Shown here: positions 1-8,033 of the stretch, in pieces
Numbering within the stretch: the stretch's first letter is position 1
How the letters are laid out: every line of letters begins with the position of its first letter
From: Variovorax sp. PMC12
GTDB taxonomy: Bacteria > Pseudomonadota > Gammaproteobacteria > Burkholderiales > Burkholderiaceae_C
Direction of reading: 5' to 3'
DNA: 64,000 nt
Assembly: GCF_003019815.1 (NCBI RefSeq)
Contig: NZ_CP027773.1
Span: forward strand, 3,049,001 to 3,113,000
Made by a program: the position numbers and the translations under genes
Notes under the pieces: model-generated
The model's database searches: none
What the model was told of the DNA's origin: nothing
Seen by the model: only the letters and a program-made list of their open reading frames with translations

Positions 1-771
1 GGCCATCGCTTGTCGGTGAAGTTCGGGCGTTGCGGCGGCAATGACCCTTCCGTCGGACTTCAGGCCCAGCGGCTGGCCCTGCCAGTCGGTGATGACGCCG
101 CCGGCCGCCTCGATCAGCCCGGCCGGGCCGAGGTAGTCGTAGGGCTGCAGGCCGGTCTCGACCACCAGGTCGATGGTGCCGCCCGCCAGCTGGGCGTAGC
201 CGTAGCAGTCGCCGCCGAAGCGGCGCATCGCGCACTGGCGGCTGAGCCTGTCGAAGGCGGCCCAGTCGGCGGGCGCGAAGATGTCGGGCGAGGTGGTGAC
301 GATGCGGGCCTTGGCCACCTCGGTGCAGTTGCTCGCGCGCACCGGCTGGCCGTCGCGCGTGGCGCCCTTGCCGCTGCCGTCGTTGCGGCCGATCCAGCGT
401 TCCTTGAGCGCCGGCATGTCGACCATGCCGAGCACCACGCGCCCGCCTTGCAGCACGCCGATCAGCGTGCCCCACAGCGGCGAGCCGGTGATGAAGCTGC
501 GGGTGCCGTCGATCGGGTCGAGCACCCAGACGCGCTCGGCCTCGAGCCGCTCGGGGCCGTGTTCCTCGCCGTAGATGCCGTCGGCCGGCACGCGGGCGCC
601 GAGGATCTGGCGCATCGCCGTCTCGGCGGCGCGGTCGGCCAGCGTGACGGGGCTTTCGTCGGCCTTGGTGATGATGTCCAGCGGGGTGCGGAAGTAATGC
701 ATCGACTGGGCGGCGGCGGCATCGGCCAGCGCTTCGGCGATCGGCGAGAGGTCGGAAGAGGAAGAACTCAT
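1..771 (-). CDS. hisN: Histidinol-phosphatase / inositol monophosphatase family, cut at the window edge
   Basis: This is a Mg-dependent phosphatase of the inositol monophosphatase superfamily, probably the HisN type that dephosphorylates histidinol phosphate in histidine synthesis. The metal-binding acidic pair of the GEEHG motif is near residues 68-71, and the DPIDGTRSF motif (Asp85, Asp88) follows. Further on, a GPAGLIEAAGG segment matches the second family signature. The ATG at 771 begins with a run of serines. The reading frame stays open to base 1, so the last residues of the protein lie outside the window. The fold is certain. HisN versus another monophosphatase is judged from overall motif spacing and is less certain. 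Confidence 0.85.
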   Translation of the reverse strand, partial: MSSSSSDLSPIAEALADAAAAQSMHYFRTPLDIITKADESPVTLADRAAETAMRQILGARVPADGIYGEEHGPERLEAERVWVLDPIDGTRSFITGSPLWGTLIGVLQGGRVVLGMVDMPALKERWIGRNDGSGKGATRDGQPVRASNCTEVAKARIVTTSPDIFAPADWAAFDRLSRQCAMRRFGGDCYGYAQLAGGTIDLVVETGLQPYDYLGPAGLIEAAGGVITDWQGQPLGLKSDGRVIAAATPELHRQAMA

Positions 772-864
772 GGGAGAGGAGGAAACGCGTGCCAAAACCT
801 GCGATTAGACCCGAGCCGGGGCCGCTTTGGCACGCCGGGGGCCGGCGCCTGAATCCGCCGGCTG

Positions 865-1734
865 CTAGCGCTGCTGGCCCCAGCGGCGCACCGTCAGCCG
901 CTCCAGCGTCTTGAAGCCGAGGCTCTCCACCAGCAGCCCGATGAGCACCACCATCGCCAGGCCCGCGAACACGCGGTCGGTATAGAGCTCGTTGCGGTTC
1001 TGGAAGATGTACCAGCCCAGGCCGCCCTTGCCCGACGAGGCGCCGAACACCAGCTCGGCCGCGATCAGCGTGCGCCAGGCGAATGCCCAGCCGATCTTCA
1101 GCCCCGACAGGATCGACGGCAGCGCGGCCGGCACCAGGATCTGCAGCACGTAGCGCAGGCCCTTCAGCCCGTAGTTGCGCCCCGCCATGCGCAGGGTTTC
1201 GGGCACGCCCTGGAAGCCCGCGTAGGTATTGAGGGCCAGCGGCCACAGCACCGAATGGATCAGCACGAACACCAGGCTGCCCCGGCCCAGCCCGAACCAC
1301 AGCAGCGCCAGCGGCAGCAGCGCGATGGCGGGCAGCGGGTTGAACATGGACGTGAGCGTGTCCAGCAGGTCGCGGCCGACCTGCGTCGACACGGCCAGCG
1401 TGGTGAGCGCAAAGGCCAGCAGCACGCCGGCCAGGTAGCCCTGCAGCAGCACCGCGAGCGAGATGCGCACCTTCTCGATCAGCTCGCCGCTGGCCAGCCC
1501 CTCGAACAGCGCGCGCGCCGTGGCGGTGAAAGTGGGCAGCAGCAGGTCGTTGTCCTGCCAGCGGGCGGCCAGCTCCCACAGCACGGCGATGGCGACGAGG
1601 ATCAGCCCCTTGCGCAGCCAGGCCTGCGACCAGATGCGCGTGCCCAGCGGCAGCGTGCGTTCGACCGGCAGTTCGGTGAAGGGCTCGAGCGTGCGCTCGT
1701 ACTCGGGGCGGATGGGAGGCGTGAGAGTGCTCAT
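865..1734 (-). CDS. tauC: Sulfonate/taurine ABC transporter permease
   Basis: Inner-membrane permease of a TauC/SsuC-type importer, 289 residues, with about six hydrophobic segments. The EAA-type coupling loop is recognisable as SGLKIGWAFAWRTLIAAELVFG-like sequence about two thirds along. The frame is open further upstream through a TTG at 1860, but that extension is made only of the G-rich repeat element. The ATG at 1734 is therefore chosen; it is preceded by GGAGCAAT. It is the last gene of a leftward tauD-tauA-tauB-tauC operon. The exact sulfonate carried cannot be read from sequence. Confidence 0.88.
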   Translation of the reverse strand: MSTLTPPIRPEYERTLEPFTELPVERTLPLGTRIWSQAWLRKGLILVAIAVLWELAARWQDNDLLLPTFTATARALFEGLASGELIEKVRISLAVLLQGYLAGVLLAFALTTLAVSTQVGRDLLDTLTSMFNPLPAIALLPLALLWFGLGRGSLVFVLIHSVLWPLALNTYAGFQGVPETLRMAGRNYGLKGLRYVLQILVPAALPSILSGLKIGWAFAWRTLIAAELVFGASSGKGGLGWYIFQNRNELYTDRVFAGLAMVVLIGLLVESLGFKTLERLTVRRWGQQR

Positions 1735-1735
1735 G

Positions 1736-1852
1736 TATTGCTCCTTCCCCCTCCGGGGGAAGGTCGGGATGGGGGCAGGCGGGGCGCGCGATGGATACGC
1801 TGCTTGCCCCCACCCCTGCCCTTCCCCGGAAGGGGAGGGAGAAAGGCGGGGC
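1736..1852. repeat. G-rich inverted-repeat element, family A copy 1 (tauB-tauC gap)
   Basis: Two arms of C/G tracts face each other across a short AT-poorer centre: one arm reads CCCCCTCCGGGGGAAGG and the other CCTTCCCCGGAAGGGG in the opposite sense. Each strand carries four G tracts of three or more separated by short loops: 1755-1784 on plus, 1807-1827 on minus. Both strands can therefore form a canonical G-quadruplex. A second copy lies at about 2633-2745. Confidence 0.75.
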
Positions 1853-2770
1853 TCATGCAATGACCTCGTGCTCTTCCTCGAAAAGCATGTCGTGGATGCG
1901 CTGCGCCGTGCCCTGGAATTCGGCGCTGCCCAGGCTGTCGAGCGAGAAGCCGTGGCTGTTGATCTCCGCGCGCATGCGCCCCGGATGCGGCGACAGCAGC
2001 GCGATGCGGTTGCCCACCACCAGCGCCTCCTCGATCGAATGGGTGACGAACAGCAGCGTGAAGCGCACCTCGTCCCACAGTTCGAGCAGCTCCTGCTGCA
2101 TCCTGCGGCGCGTGAGCGCGTCGAGCGCGGCGAAGGGCTCGTCCATCAGCAGCACGCGCGGCTGCATCGCCAGCGCACGCGCAATCGCCACGCGCTGCTT
2201 CATGCCGCCCGACAGCTGGTGCGGGTGCACGTCGGCGAACTTCGACAGGCCCACCTTGTCGAGGTAATGCAGCGCGCGCTCGGACGCTTCCTTCTTGCCG
2301 AGCGTGCGCGAGGCGAGCAGCGGGAACATCACGTTCTGCTTGACCGTCTTCCACGGCGGCAGCTGGTCGAACTCCTGGAACACGACGATGCGGTCGGGCC
2401 CGGGCTGCGTCACGCGCCGGTCTTCGAGGCGGATCTCGCCTTCGACCGGCGCAATGAAGCCGGCCACGGCCTTCAGCAGCGTGGACTTGCCGCAGCCCGA
2501 GGGGCCGAGCAGCACGAAGCGGTCGGCGGCATGGACGTCGAAGCTCACGCGGTGCGTGGCGCGCACCACGCGCTCGGGGGTGCGGTATTCGAGGCTGACG
2601 TTGTCGACCTGGAGCAGCGGTGCGTTGGCGTCCTGCTCCCTCCCCCGCTGGGGGAGGGCTGGGGTGGGGGCAGACAGCGCCTGCTTGGCCACCGCCCTGC
2701 CCTCCCCCATCCCTGCCTTCCCCCAGAGGGGGAACGAGTCAAACCCCGAACGCACCTTCGCCGTGCCCAT
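1853..2770 (-). CDS. tauB: Sulfonate/taurine ABC transporter ATP-binding protein with repeat-derived N-terminus
   Basis: ATPase subunit of the TauABC importer. Walker A is GPSGCGKST (residues 89-97), the signature is LSGGMKQR and Walker B is VLLMDEP. The ATG at 2770 overlaps the tauA stop by one base (TGATG), the expected coupled start. Unusually, about residues 10-46 between this start and the first domain strand (LLQVDNVSL) are encoded by an in-frame copy of the family A repeat. The protein is therefore about 305 residues, longer than typical TauB (about 255). The alternative is that translation starts at an internal codon after the repeat, but no obvious ATG lies there. Confidence 0.88.
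   Translation of the reverse strand: MGTAKVRSGFDSFPLWGKAGMGEGRAVAKQALSAPTPALPQRGREQDANAPLLQVDNVSLEYRTPERVVRATHRVSFDVHAADRFVLLGPSGCGKSTLLKAVAGFIAPVEGEIRLEDRRVTQPGPDRIVVFQEFDQLPPWKTVKQNVMFPLLASRTLGKKEASERALHYLDKVGLSKFADVHPHQLSGGMKQRVAIARALAMQPRVLLMDEPFAALDALTRRRMQQELLELWDEVRFTLLFVTHSIEEALVVGNRIALLSPHPGRMRAEINSHGFSLDSLGSAEFQGTAQRIHDMLFEEEHEVIA
2633..2745. repeat. G-rich inverted-repeat element, family A copy 2 (inside tauB)
   Basis: This copy resembles the one at 1736-1852 but lies within the first 50 codons of tauB. G tracts at 2650-2670 on plus have loops of only 1, 2 and 1 nt. The minus strand, which is the tauB mRNA sense, carries five G tracts across 2695-2724. The element has kept the reading frame open on the coding strand. 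Confidence 0.75.
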
Positions 2771-3780
2771 CAGTTCCCCGAAACGTTCTGCGCATCGTCG
2801 AAGAAGTAGTCCTTCACCGAAGCCGGCTTGTTCCTGATCGCGCCCACCCGGTGCATGAACTCCGCCAGCGGATAGGTGTTCTGCGGCGTGGTCTTGAACT
2901 GCACCTCGGGGTTCCTGATGATCTTCAGCAGCAGCTCGCGGTCGAGCTTGGCGTTGCTCACCTTCAGGTAGATGTCCGCCGCCTTCTCCGGATTGGCGGT
3001 GACGAACTTCGCGGCCTCGTCGAGCGCATCGACGAAAGCCTTGTAGGTCTTCGGGTTCTCGCTGCGGAATTTCTCCGTCGCATAGAGCACCGTGGCCGAC
3101 GACGGCCCGCCCAGCACCTGGTACGAGTTGAGCACGATGCGCGCATTCGGATTGCCCGCCAGCTCCTGCTCCTGGAACGGCGGATTGCCGAAGTGGCCCG
3201 TGATCTCGGTGCCGCCCTTGATGATGGCCGCGGCCGCGTCGGGGTGCGGCACCGCCACGCTGATCTTGTCGAGCCGGTTGAACTCCTTGTCGCCCCACAG
3301 CTTGGCCGAAGCGAACTGCAGCACGCGCGACTGCACCGACACGCCCACCGCGGGCAGCGCGATGCGGTCCTTGTCGGTGAAGTCGGCGATCGACTTCACG
3401 TTCGGATTGTTGGTCACCAGGTAGTACGGGAAGTTGCCCAGCGAGGCCACGCCCTTCACGTTCTGCTTGCCCTTGGTGCGGTCCCACAGCGTGAGCAGCG
3501 GCCCCACGCCGGCGCCGGCAATCTCGATGTTGCCGGACAGCAGCGCGTCGTTCACCGCCGAGCCGCCCGAGAGCTTGACCCATTCGACCTTGGCGTCCAC
3601 ACCGGCCGCCTTGGCGTGCTTCTCGATGAGCTTCTGCTCCTGCGCCACGTTGAGCAACAGGTAGACGATGCCGAACTGTTCGGCGATGCGGATCTGGCCC
3701 TCGGCATGCGCGGCCAGGCTGCCGGCCAGGAGACTGAGGCCGGCGGCGAGCGCGGCGGCTTTGCGGGTGAAGCGGTTCAT
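2770..3780 (-). CDS. tauA: Sulfonate/taurine ABC transporter substrate-binding protein
   Basis: Periplasmic binding protein of the SsuA/TauA type, 336 residues. A Sec signal peptide is clear: MNRFTRK, then a hydrophobic Ala/Leu stretch, ending at AAHAEG with cleavage after AHA near residue 26. The mature part has the family's LLSGNIEIAG and GHFGNPPFQ stretches. The frame is open 48 codons further upstream, but the ATG at 3780 is the one that gives a signal peptide. It sits 20 nt after tauD and overlaps tauB by one base. The ligand is presumably an alkyl-sulfonate or taurine. Confidence 0.87.
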   Translation of the reverse strand: MNRFTRKAAALAAGLSLLAGSLAAHAEGQIRIAEQFGIVYLLLNVAQEQKLIEKHAKAAGVDAKVEWVKLSGGSAVNDALLSGNIEIAGAGVGPLLTLWDRTKGKQNVKGVASLGNFPYYLVTNNPNVKSIADFTDKDRIALPAVGVSVQSRVLQFASAKLWGDKEFNRLDKISVAVPHPDAAAAIIKGGTEITGHFGNPPFQEQELAGNPNARIVLNSYQVLGGPSSATVLYATEKFRSENPKTYKAFVDALDEAAKFVTANPEKAADIYLKVSNAKLDRELLLKIIRNPEVQFKTTPQNTYPLAEFMHRVGAIRNKPASVKDYFFDDAQNVSGN

Positions 3781-3800
3781 TGACTGTGGTCCCGGAAGAA

Positions 3801-4694
3801 TCAGAAAGGCGTGTCGCCGACGATGGTGGTGCGGTTGAGGCGGCGGCGCAGGTGGTCGGGCGTGCCGGCTGCGAGGTGCATCAGCGAGCGGTTGTCCCAG
3901 AACACGAGGTCGTGCGGAGCCCACTGGTGGCGGTACACGAACTCGGGCTTCACGCTGTGCGCGAAGAGCTCGGCCAGCAGTGCGTCGCTTTCGTCCTGCG
4001 GCAGGCCGACGATGCGCGTCGTGAAATGCTCGCTGACGAACAGCGCCTTGCGGCCGGTTTCAGGGTGCGTGCGCACCACGGGCTGCACGGCTGGCGCGAC
4101 CTGGTCGATCTGTTCTTGCGAGAGCTTGGGCCGCCACGGGTTCTTTGCGCGCAGCTCTTCGTACTTAGCGAGGTAGCTGTGCTCGGCCTTGAGCGGCAGG
4201 ATGCGCCGCTGCAACTCGGGGCTCAGCGCTTCCCAGGCCAGATGCTGGTCGGCGAACAGCGTGTCGCCGCCCTCGCTGGGCAGCTCCTGCGCATGCAGCA
4301 GCGAACCGAGGCTGGGCTTGGGCTTGTACGAGATGTCCGAATGCCAGTAGACCCCCGCGTCGCCCAGGCCGATGGGCTCGCCGTTCTCCTTGATGTTGGA
4401 GACGATCAGGATTTCCGGGTGGTTCTTCAGCTGGAACTGATGGAGCACGTGGATTTCGAGCGGGCCGAAGCGGCGGCTGAAATCTATGTGCTGCTGCGGG
4501 GTGATCTGCTGGTTGCGGAACACGACCACATGGTGATCCAGGTGCGCGCGGTGGATGCGCGCGAAGTCTTCGGCGTTGATCGGCTTCGAGATGTCGAGGC
4601 CGACGATTTCGGCGCCTACGGGGGTGTCGAAGGGGCGCACTTCGAAGTGCTGTGAAACGCCTGCGGCGTTGAAGGGAACGGCATGAGAGGTCAT
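3801..4694 (-). CDS. tauD: TauD/TfdA-family Fe(II)/2-oxoglutarate dioxygenase
   Basis: This enzyme couples oxidative decarboxylation of 2-oxoglutarate to hydroxylation of a sulfonate (taurine in the type member), which releases sulfite. The facial triad is visible as HSD (His118, Asp120) and the distal His in MHLAAG. A C-terminal Arg in RRRLNRTTI would bind 2-oxoglutarate. At 297 residues it has normal family length. It is the first gene of the leftward tauDABC operon, so uptake and desulfonation are co-expressed. The substrate could be another sulfonate, because TfdA/TauD homologues are promiscuous. Confidence 0.87.
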   Translation of the reverse strand: MTSHAVPFNAAGVSQHFEVRPFDTPVGAEIVGLDISKPINAEDFARIHRAHLDHHVVVFRNQQITPQQHIDFSRRFGPLEIHVLHQFQLKNHPEILIVSNIKENGEPIGLGDAGVYWHSDISYKPKPSLGSLLHAQELPSEGGDTLFADQHLAWEALSPELQRRILPLKAEHSYLAKYEELRAKNPWRPKLSQEQIDQVAPAVQPVVRTHPETGRKALFVSEHFTTRIVGLPQDESDALLAELFAHSVKPEFVYRHQWAPHDLVFWDNRSLMHLAAGTPDHLRRRLNRTTIVGDTPF

Positions 4695-4742
4695 GGACGG
4701 CGACGCCTGAATCGATCAAGGCTCTGCGTGGGCAAGCCTGCC

Positions 4743-4784
4743 ACTCTAGGCCTAACCGCCGCCATTGCGAAAGAACGATTCGTT
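4743..4784 (-). promoter_or_regulatory. Candidate tauD promoter with upstream palindrome
   Basis: On the minus strand a TTCGCA hexamer (4766-4771) and TAGAGT (4743-4748) are 17 nt apart, each matching the sigma-70 consensus at four of six positions. Just upstream is the palindrome AACGAATCGTT (4774-4784), placed where a LysR-type sulfur regulator such as CysB, Cbl or SsuR would act. The assignment is by position and spacing only. Confidence 0.35.
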
Positions 4785-4853
4785 GCTTGCTTATGGCCCC
4801 TCGCGCATTTACCCAGCTTCCCCCAAAAAGGCGACAAGCCGCACTGGGTCGCG

Positions 4854-5525
4854 CTATTTCTTCCAGAACTGCCATTTCCGCTTCACGCGGAACGGCTTGA
4901 GCGCAGTGAGGCCGGCGTCGCCCTCCAGCGTTCCGGCAACCTCCCTCAGCCTTGCACGCACGAGCGACAGCGGATGGGAGGGGAACATCGCATCGTAGGC
5001 CGCGCTGTCCGAGGGAATGACCCGCAACGGCGTGGCCCGCATCCTCTCAAACAGACTTTCACCCTCCGCCAGCTCGATCGGTTCGGCATCGGGAATGGGC
5101 CACTTGTCCCCTTCGAGGGCCATGACCGCGGCCTCGCGAATACCGGTAGTGCCGATTTCCTGTGCCTCGATATTGATCTGGTAGTTGCAATCGCCAAATG
5201 GAATCCACAGGATGCCTACGTAGTACATCGCAAGACTGCCTGGTGTCGGTGCTCGGTACTTGAACAGGCCACTCAGCACCTCGAGCCCCATCACCTTCAC
5301 GACTTCCATCGACAGCATGACGCCTCGGTTGTCGATGCATTGCTGTCGGTAGAAGGCGGCCGCAGCATCGGGCATGGTCAGGTCGAATTGCCAATCGACC
5401 GGCACCGCCCTGAAGCGCATCAGATGCGCCACACCCGCTGCACTCATCCAGAAACGATGGTTCTCGCTGCTTTCGCCGAGCGTGCATTCGGCGACATCGA
5501 ACGTAAGCGACTCCATACTGACCAT
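4854..5525 (-). CDS. Conserved-looking protein of unknown function
   Basis: I do not recognise this 223-residue protein. It has no signal peptide, no membrane segment and no enzyme motif that I can name. It starts at the ATG at 5525, behind a strong Shine-Dalgarno (GGGAGGAAG, 5 nt spacing); the open frame upstream of that has no such site. The middle holds the most family-like stretch, KYRAPTPGSLAMYYVGILW followed by a CNYQINIEAQEIGTTG region. The C-terminus is basic and aromatic (KRKWQFWKK). It lies 76 nt downstream of the methyltransferase gene on the same strand and is unrelated in theme to the tau genes. Confidence 0.75.
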   Translation of the reverse strand: MVSMESLTFDVAECTLGESSENHRFWMSAAGVAHLMRFRAVPVDWQFDLTMPDAAAAFYRQQCIDNRGVMLSMEVVKVMGLEVLSGLFKYRAPTPGSLAMYYVGILWIPFGDCNYQINIEAQEIGTTGIREAAVMALEGDKWPIPDAEPIELAEGESLFERMRATPLRVIPSDSAAYDAMFPSHPLSLVRARLREVAGTLEGDAGLTALKPFRVKRKWQFWKK

Positions 5526-5601
5526 GACACTTCCTCCCTTTTTTGACAGCGCCGACTGTAGATGGAAACAGCTAGCGCGAGAGGAGCATCCATGGCCGTG
5601 T

Positions 5602-6717
5602 TCACAAGGTGTGGCTGCGATCCCCCTCAACAAACCCCATCGCCTCCCAAGCCTCCCCCACGGCAAACCCGACAACCTTGAACAACTCCCCCATCTCATG
5701 CTCATGGATCAGCCGCGCAGCCATAGCCCGCTCGGCAGTGCCCCCAAGTTCCATCCTCCCCAGCAACCCGCAGTTCAGCAGAAACCGCGCCTGGCTCGCA
5801 TAGCCCAGCACCTCAAGCCCCGCATCCTGACCAGCAAGCGCAATCCCCGTGAAGTCCACATGCGCTGTGATGTCCTTGTAGCCCACGTCGGACAGCGGAT
5901 CGCCATCGGCCTGGTGCGCGCGGTGGCACATCACCGTGCCCATGTGGCGTTGCGGGTGGTAGTACTCGGCCTCGGGGAAGCCGTAGTCGATCAGGAAGGC
6001 CGCGCCTTTCTTCAGACGGTCCGCCAGCGTCGCGATGAAGGCCCTGGCCTGGGGATGGATCTCGGTGAGGTAGTCGTGCTCGCCGGGCACGTCGACCGGC
6101 GGCCGCAGCTCGGTCGGGCGGTCCGCCCAGGCCCAGCCGTCGTCCTGCGCGTTGCGCACCACGCCGCGCTCGAACCACTGGCCCCCCACGCGCGCCAGCA
6201 GTTGCACCGGCATCGCGTCGAGCACTTCGTTGCCGACGACCACGCCCTCCATCGACTCGGGCAGTTCATTGAGCCACTCGACGCGGTCCGCATAGCGCAC
6301 CAGCGCCTGCTGCTGCCGCTCGCGCAGAGTGCCCGACAGGTCGACGATGCGGTAGCGCACGTCGGTGCGCCCCATTTCGTCGAGCGCATGCAGCAGTTGC
6401 ACGGCCAGCGCGCCGGAGCCCGCGCCGAATTCCCACACCGTGGAGGTGCCGGTCTTCTCCAGCGCCTCGGCCACCTGCGCGGCCAGCGTCTGGCCGAACA
6501 TCGGCGTGAGTTCGGGCGCGGTCACGAAGTCGCTGCCAGAAGACGGCATGTGGCCGAACTTGGCGGAGCTGTTGGCGTAGTAGCCGAGGCCGGGTGCGTA
6601 CAGGGCCAGCGCCATGAAGCGGTCGAACCCGATCCAGCCGCCCGCGCGTTCGACGGAACGCGCGATGAGGTGATCGAGGGCGGTGGGTAAACTGCTGGGG
6701 GTTGTCGTTGTCGTCAC
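5602..6717 (-). CDS. Class I SAM-dependent methyltransferase, MidA/NDUFAF7-like (COG1565)
   Basis: A 371-residue protein of the MidA family, whose mitochondrial relatives methylate a complex I subunit; the bacterial target is unknown. It opens with GWIGFDRFMALALYAPGLGYY, typical of the family. The SAM-binding motif WEFGAGSGALA follows near residue 110. GNEVLDAMPV and FLIDYGFPEAEYY complete the signature. The start is a GTG at 6717; the frame runs on upstream, but over the divergent reductase gene. The intergenic space to that gene is only 36 nt. Confidence 0.85.
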   Translation of the reverse strand: MTTTTTPSSLPTALDHLIARSVERAGGWIGFDRFMALALYAPGLGYYANSSAKFGHMPSSGSDFVTAPELTPMFGQTLAAQVAEALEKTGTSTVWEFGAGSGALAVQLLHALDEMGRTDVRYRIVDLSGTLRERQQQALVRYADRVEWLNELPESMEGVVVGNEVLDAMPVQLLARVGGQWFERGVVRNAQDDGWAWADRPTELRPPVDVPGEHDYLTEIHPQARAFIATLADRLKKGAAFLIDYGFPEAEYYHPQRHMGTVMCHRAHQADGDPLSDVGYKDITAHVDFTGIALAGQDAGLEVLGYASQARFLLNCGLLGRMELGGTAERAMAARLIHEHEMGELFKVVGFAVGEAWEAMGFVEGDRSHTL

Positions 6718-6753
6718 GGCGCCATTGTCTCTCTCCTCCCATTTCCCCTCCGC

Positions 6754-7530
6754 ATGAGCACCGCATCCTCCTCCCCCGCCCGCCGAACCGTTCTCGTCAC
6801 GGGTGCCGGCCGCAGGCTGGGCCGCGACATCGCACTGGCGCTCGCCGCCAGCGGCTGGCAGGTGGCGGTGCACTACCGCAACTCGCGCGCCGAAGCCGAG
6901 CAGACGGTGGCCGACTGCGCCGCGCTTTCGGGCGACTCGGCCCTCTTCGCCGCCGACCTCGAGGACGAGGCCGCCACGCGCGCCCTGCTGCCCCGCGTGG
7001 TCGCGCGCTTTCGCAGCGTCGACGCGGTGGTGCACAGCGCCGCGCTGTTCGAGCACGACGAGGCCGCCACCTTCAGCTACGCGCTCATGGAGCGCCATGC
7101 GCGCAGCAACACCGGGGCGGCCATCCTGCTGGCGCAGGCGCTGAACGAACACGTGAGCGCGCGCGATGCGCAAGGCGCGGTGGTCCACCTGCTCGACCAG
7201 AAACTCTGGAACCCGAACCCCGACTTCCTGAGCTACACGCTCTCGAAGGCCGCGCTGGAAGCCGCCACGCCGATGCTGGCGCTGGCGCTGGCGCCGCGCG
7301 TGCGCGTGGTGGGCGTGGCGCCCGGCCTCACGCTGGCGAGCCACATGCTCGACGACGACAAGTTCGCGCAGCTGCACAAGCTGTCGCCGCTGGGCCGCTC
7401 CTCCACCCCGGCCGACGTGAGCGCCACGGTGAAGTTCGCGCTGGAAAACAGCTCCATCACCGGCACCACCCTGCTGGTGGACGGCGGCCAGCACCTGATG
7501 AAATTCGAGCGCGATTTCTCGCTCATGTGA
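6754..7530 (+). CDS. folM: SDR-family pteridine reductase (FolM-like)
   Basis: Short-chain dehydrogenase of 258 residues, with the nucleotide-binding motif TGAGRRLG near the N-terminus and the catalytic YTLSK. The usual catalytic Ser is replaced by the LLDQKLW segment, with an Asp as in pteridine reductases PTR1 and FolM, and the Arg in TGAGRR is also typical of them. The next gene is folB, so dihydromonapterin or dihydrofolate reduction in pterin metabolism is the best guess. The start ATG at 6754 has no strong ribosome-binding site. Confidence 0.78.
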   Translation: MSTASSSPARRTVLVTGAGRRLGRDIALALAASGWQVAVHYRNSRAEAEQTVADCAALSGDSALFAADLEDEAATRALLPRVVARFRSVDAVVHSAALFEHDEAATFSYALMERHARSNTGAAILLAQALNEHVSARDAQGAVVHLLDQKLWNPNPDFLSYTLSKAALEAATPMLALALAPRVRVVGVAPGLTLASHMLDDDKFAQLHKLSPLGRSSTPADVSATVKFALENSSITGTTLLVDGGQHLMKFERDFSLM

Positions 7531-7541
7531 GCACCACCACC

Positions 7542-7940
7542 ATGTCCACCGCATCTTCCCAGCCCGCGGCCGCGCCCACGCAGGGCCGCCAGACACTCAC
7601 CCTCCAGGGCCTGCGCTTCGACGCCAACCTGGGCATCCTCGACCACGAGAAGACGGCACCGCAGCCGATCCAGGTCGATGCCGAACTCAGCCTCGGCCCG
7701 CAGCCGCTGCTGCCGCAGGACGACGACATCTTCCATGTGCTCGACTACCGCAAGGTGCGCCGCATCATCATCGACGAGTGCACCGCCGAGCACGTCAACC
7801 TGCTCGAAAGCCTGATCGGCAAGCTGGTGCAGCGGCTGCTGCAGCTGCCCGGCGTGGTGGGCGTGCGCGTGAAGATCGCCAAGCTCGAAATCTTCGACGA
7901 CTGCGAAGTGGCGATCCGCATGGAAGCCGGCCAGTGGTAG
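7542..7940 (+). CDS. folB: Dihydroneopterin aldolase family protein
   Basis: FolB-type aldolase/epimerase of the folate pathway, acting on dihydroneopterin; about 132 residues with a short Gln/Ala-rich N-terminal tail. The family pattern is seen in LQGLRFDANLGILDHEKTAPQ, then VLDYRKVRRII and AEHVNLLESL. The C-terminal VKIAKLEIFDDCEVAIRMEA segment is also typical. The ATG at 7542 is 12 nt after the reductase stop. An in-frame GTG at 7527 overlaps that stop and could be used instead, adding five residues. Confidence 0.85.
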   Translation: MSTASSQPAAAPTQGRQTLTLQGLRFDANLGILDHEKTAPQPIQVDAELSLGPQPLLPQDDDIFHVLDYRKVRRIIIDECTAEHVNLLESLIGKLVQRLLQLPGVVGVRVKIAKLEIFDDCEVAIRMEAGQW

Positions 7941-8033
7941 CGGGAAGAACCACGGCTTTTCCCGCCGCGTAGCGCGTGGCATGGGGATCGGGGACAATCA
8001 CCTCCTCCCCCGACTCCCCGAAGTAGCCTGCCC

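Noticed and set aside
1736..2745. G-rich elements in the tau operon as a CRISPR array
   Set aside because: There are only two copies, each an inverted repeat, with no regular repeat-spacer pattern and no cas genes.
1463..2809. Plus-strand frames running through the tau operon
   Set aside because: They are shadows of tauB and tauC and of the repeat elements, and have no plausible ribosome-binding site.
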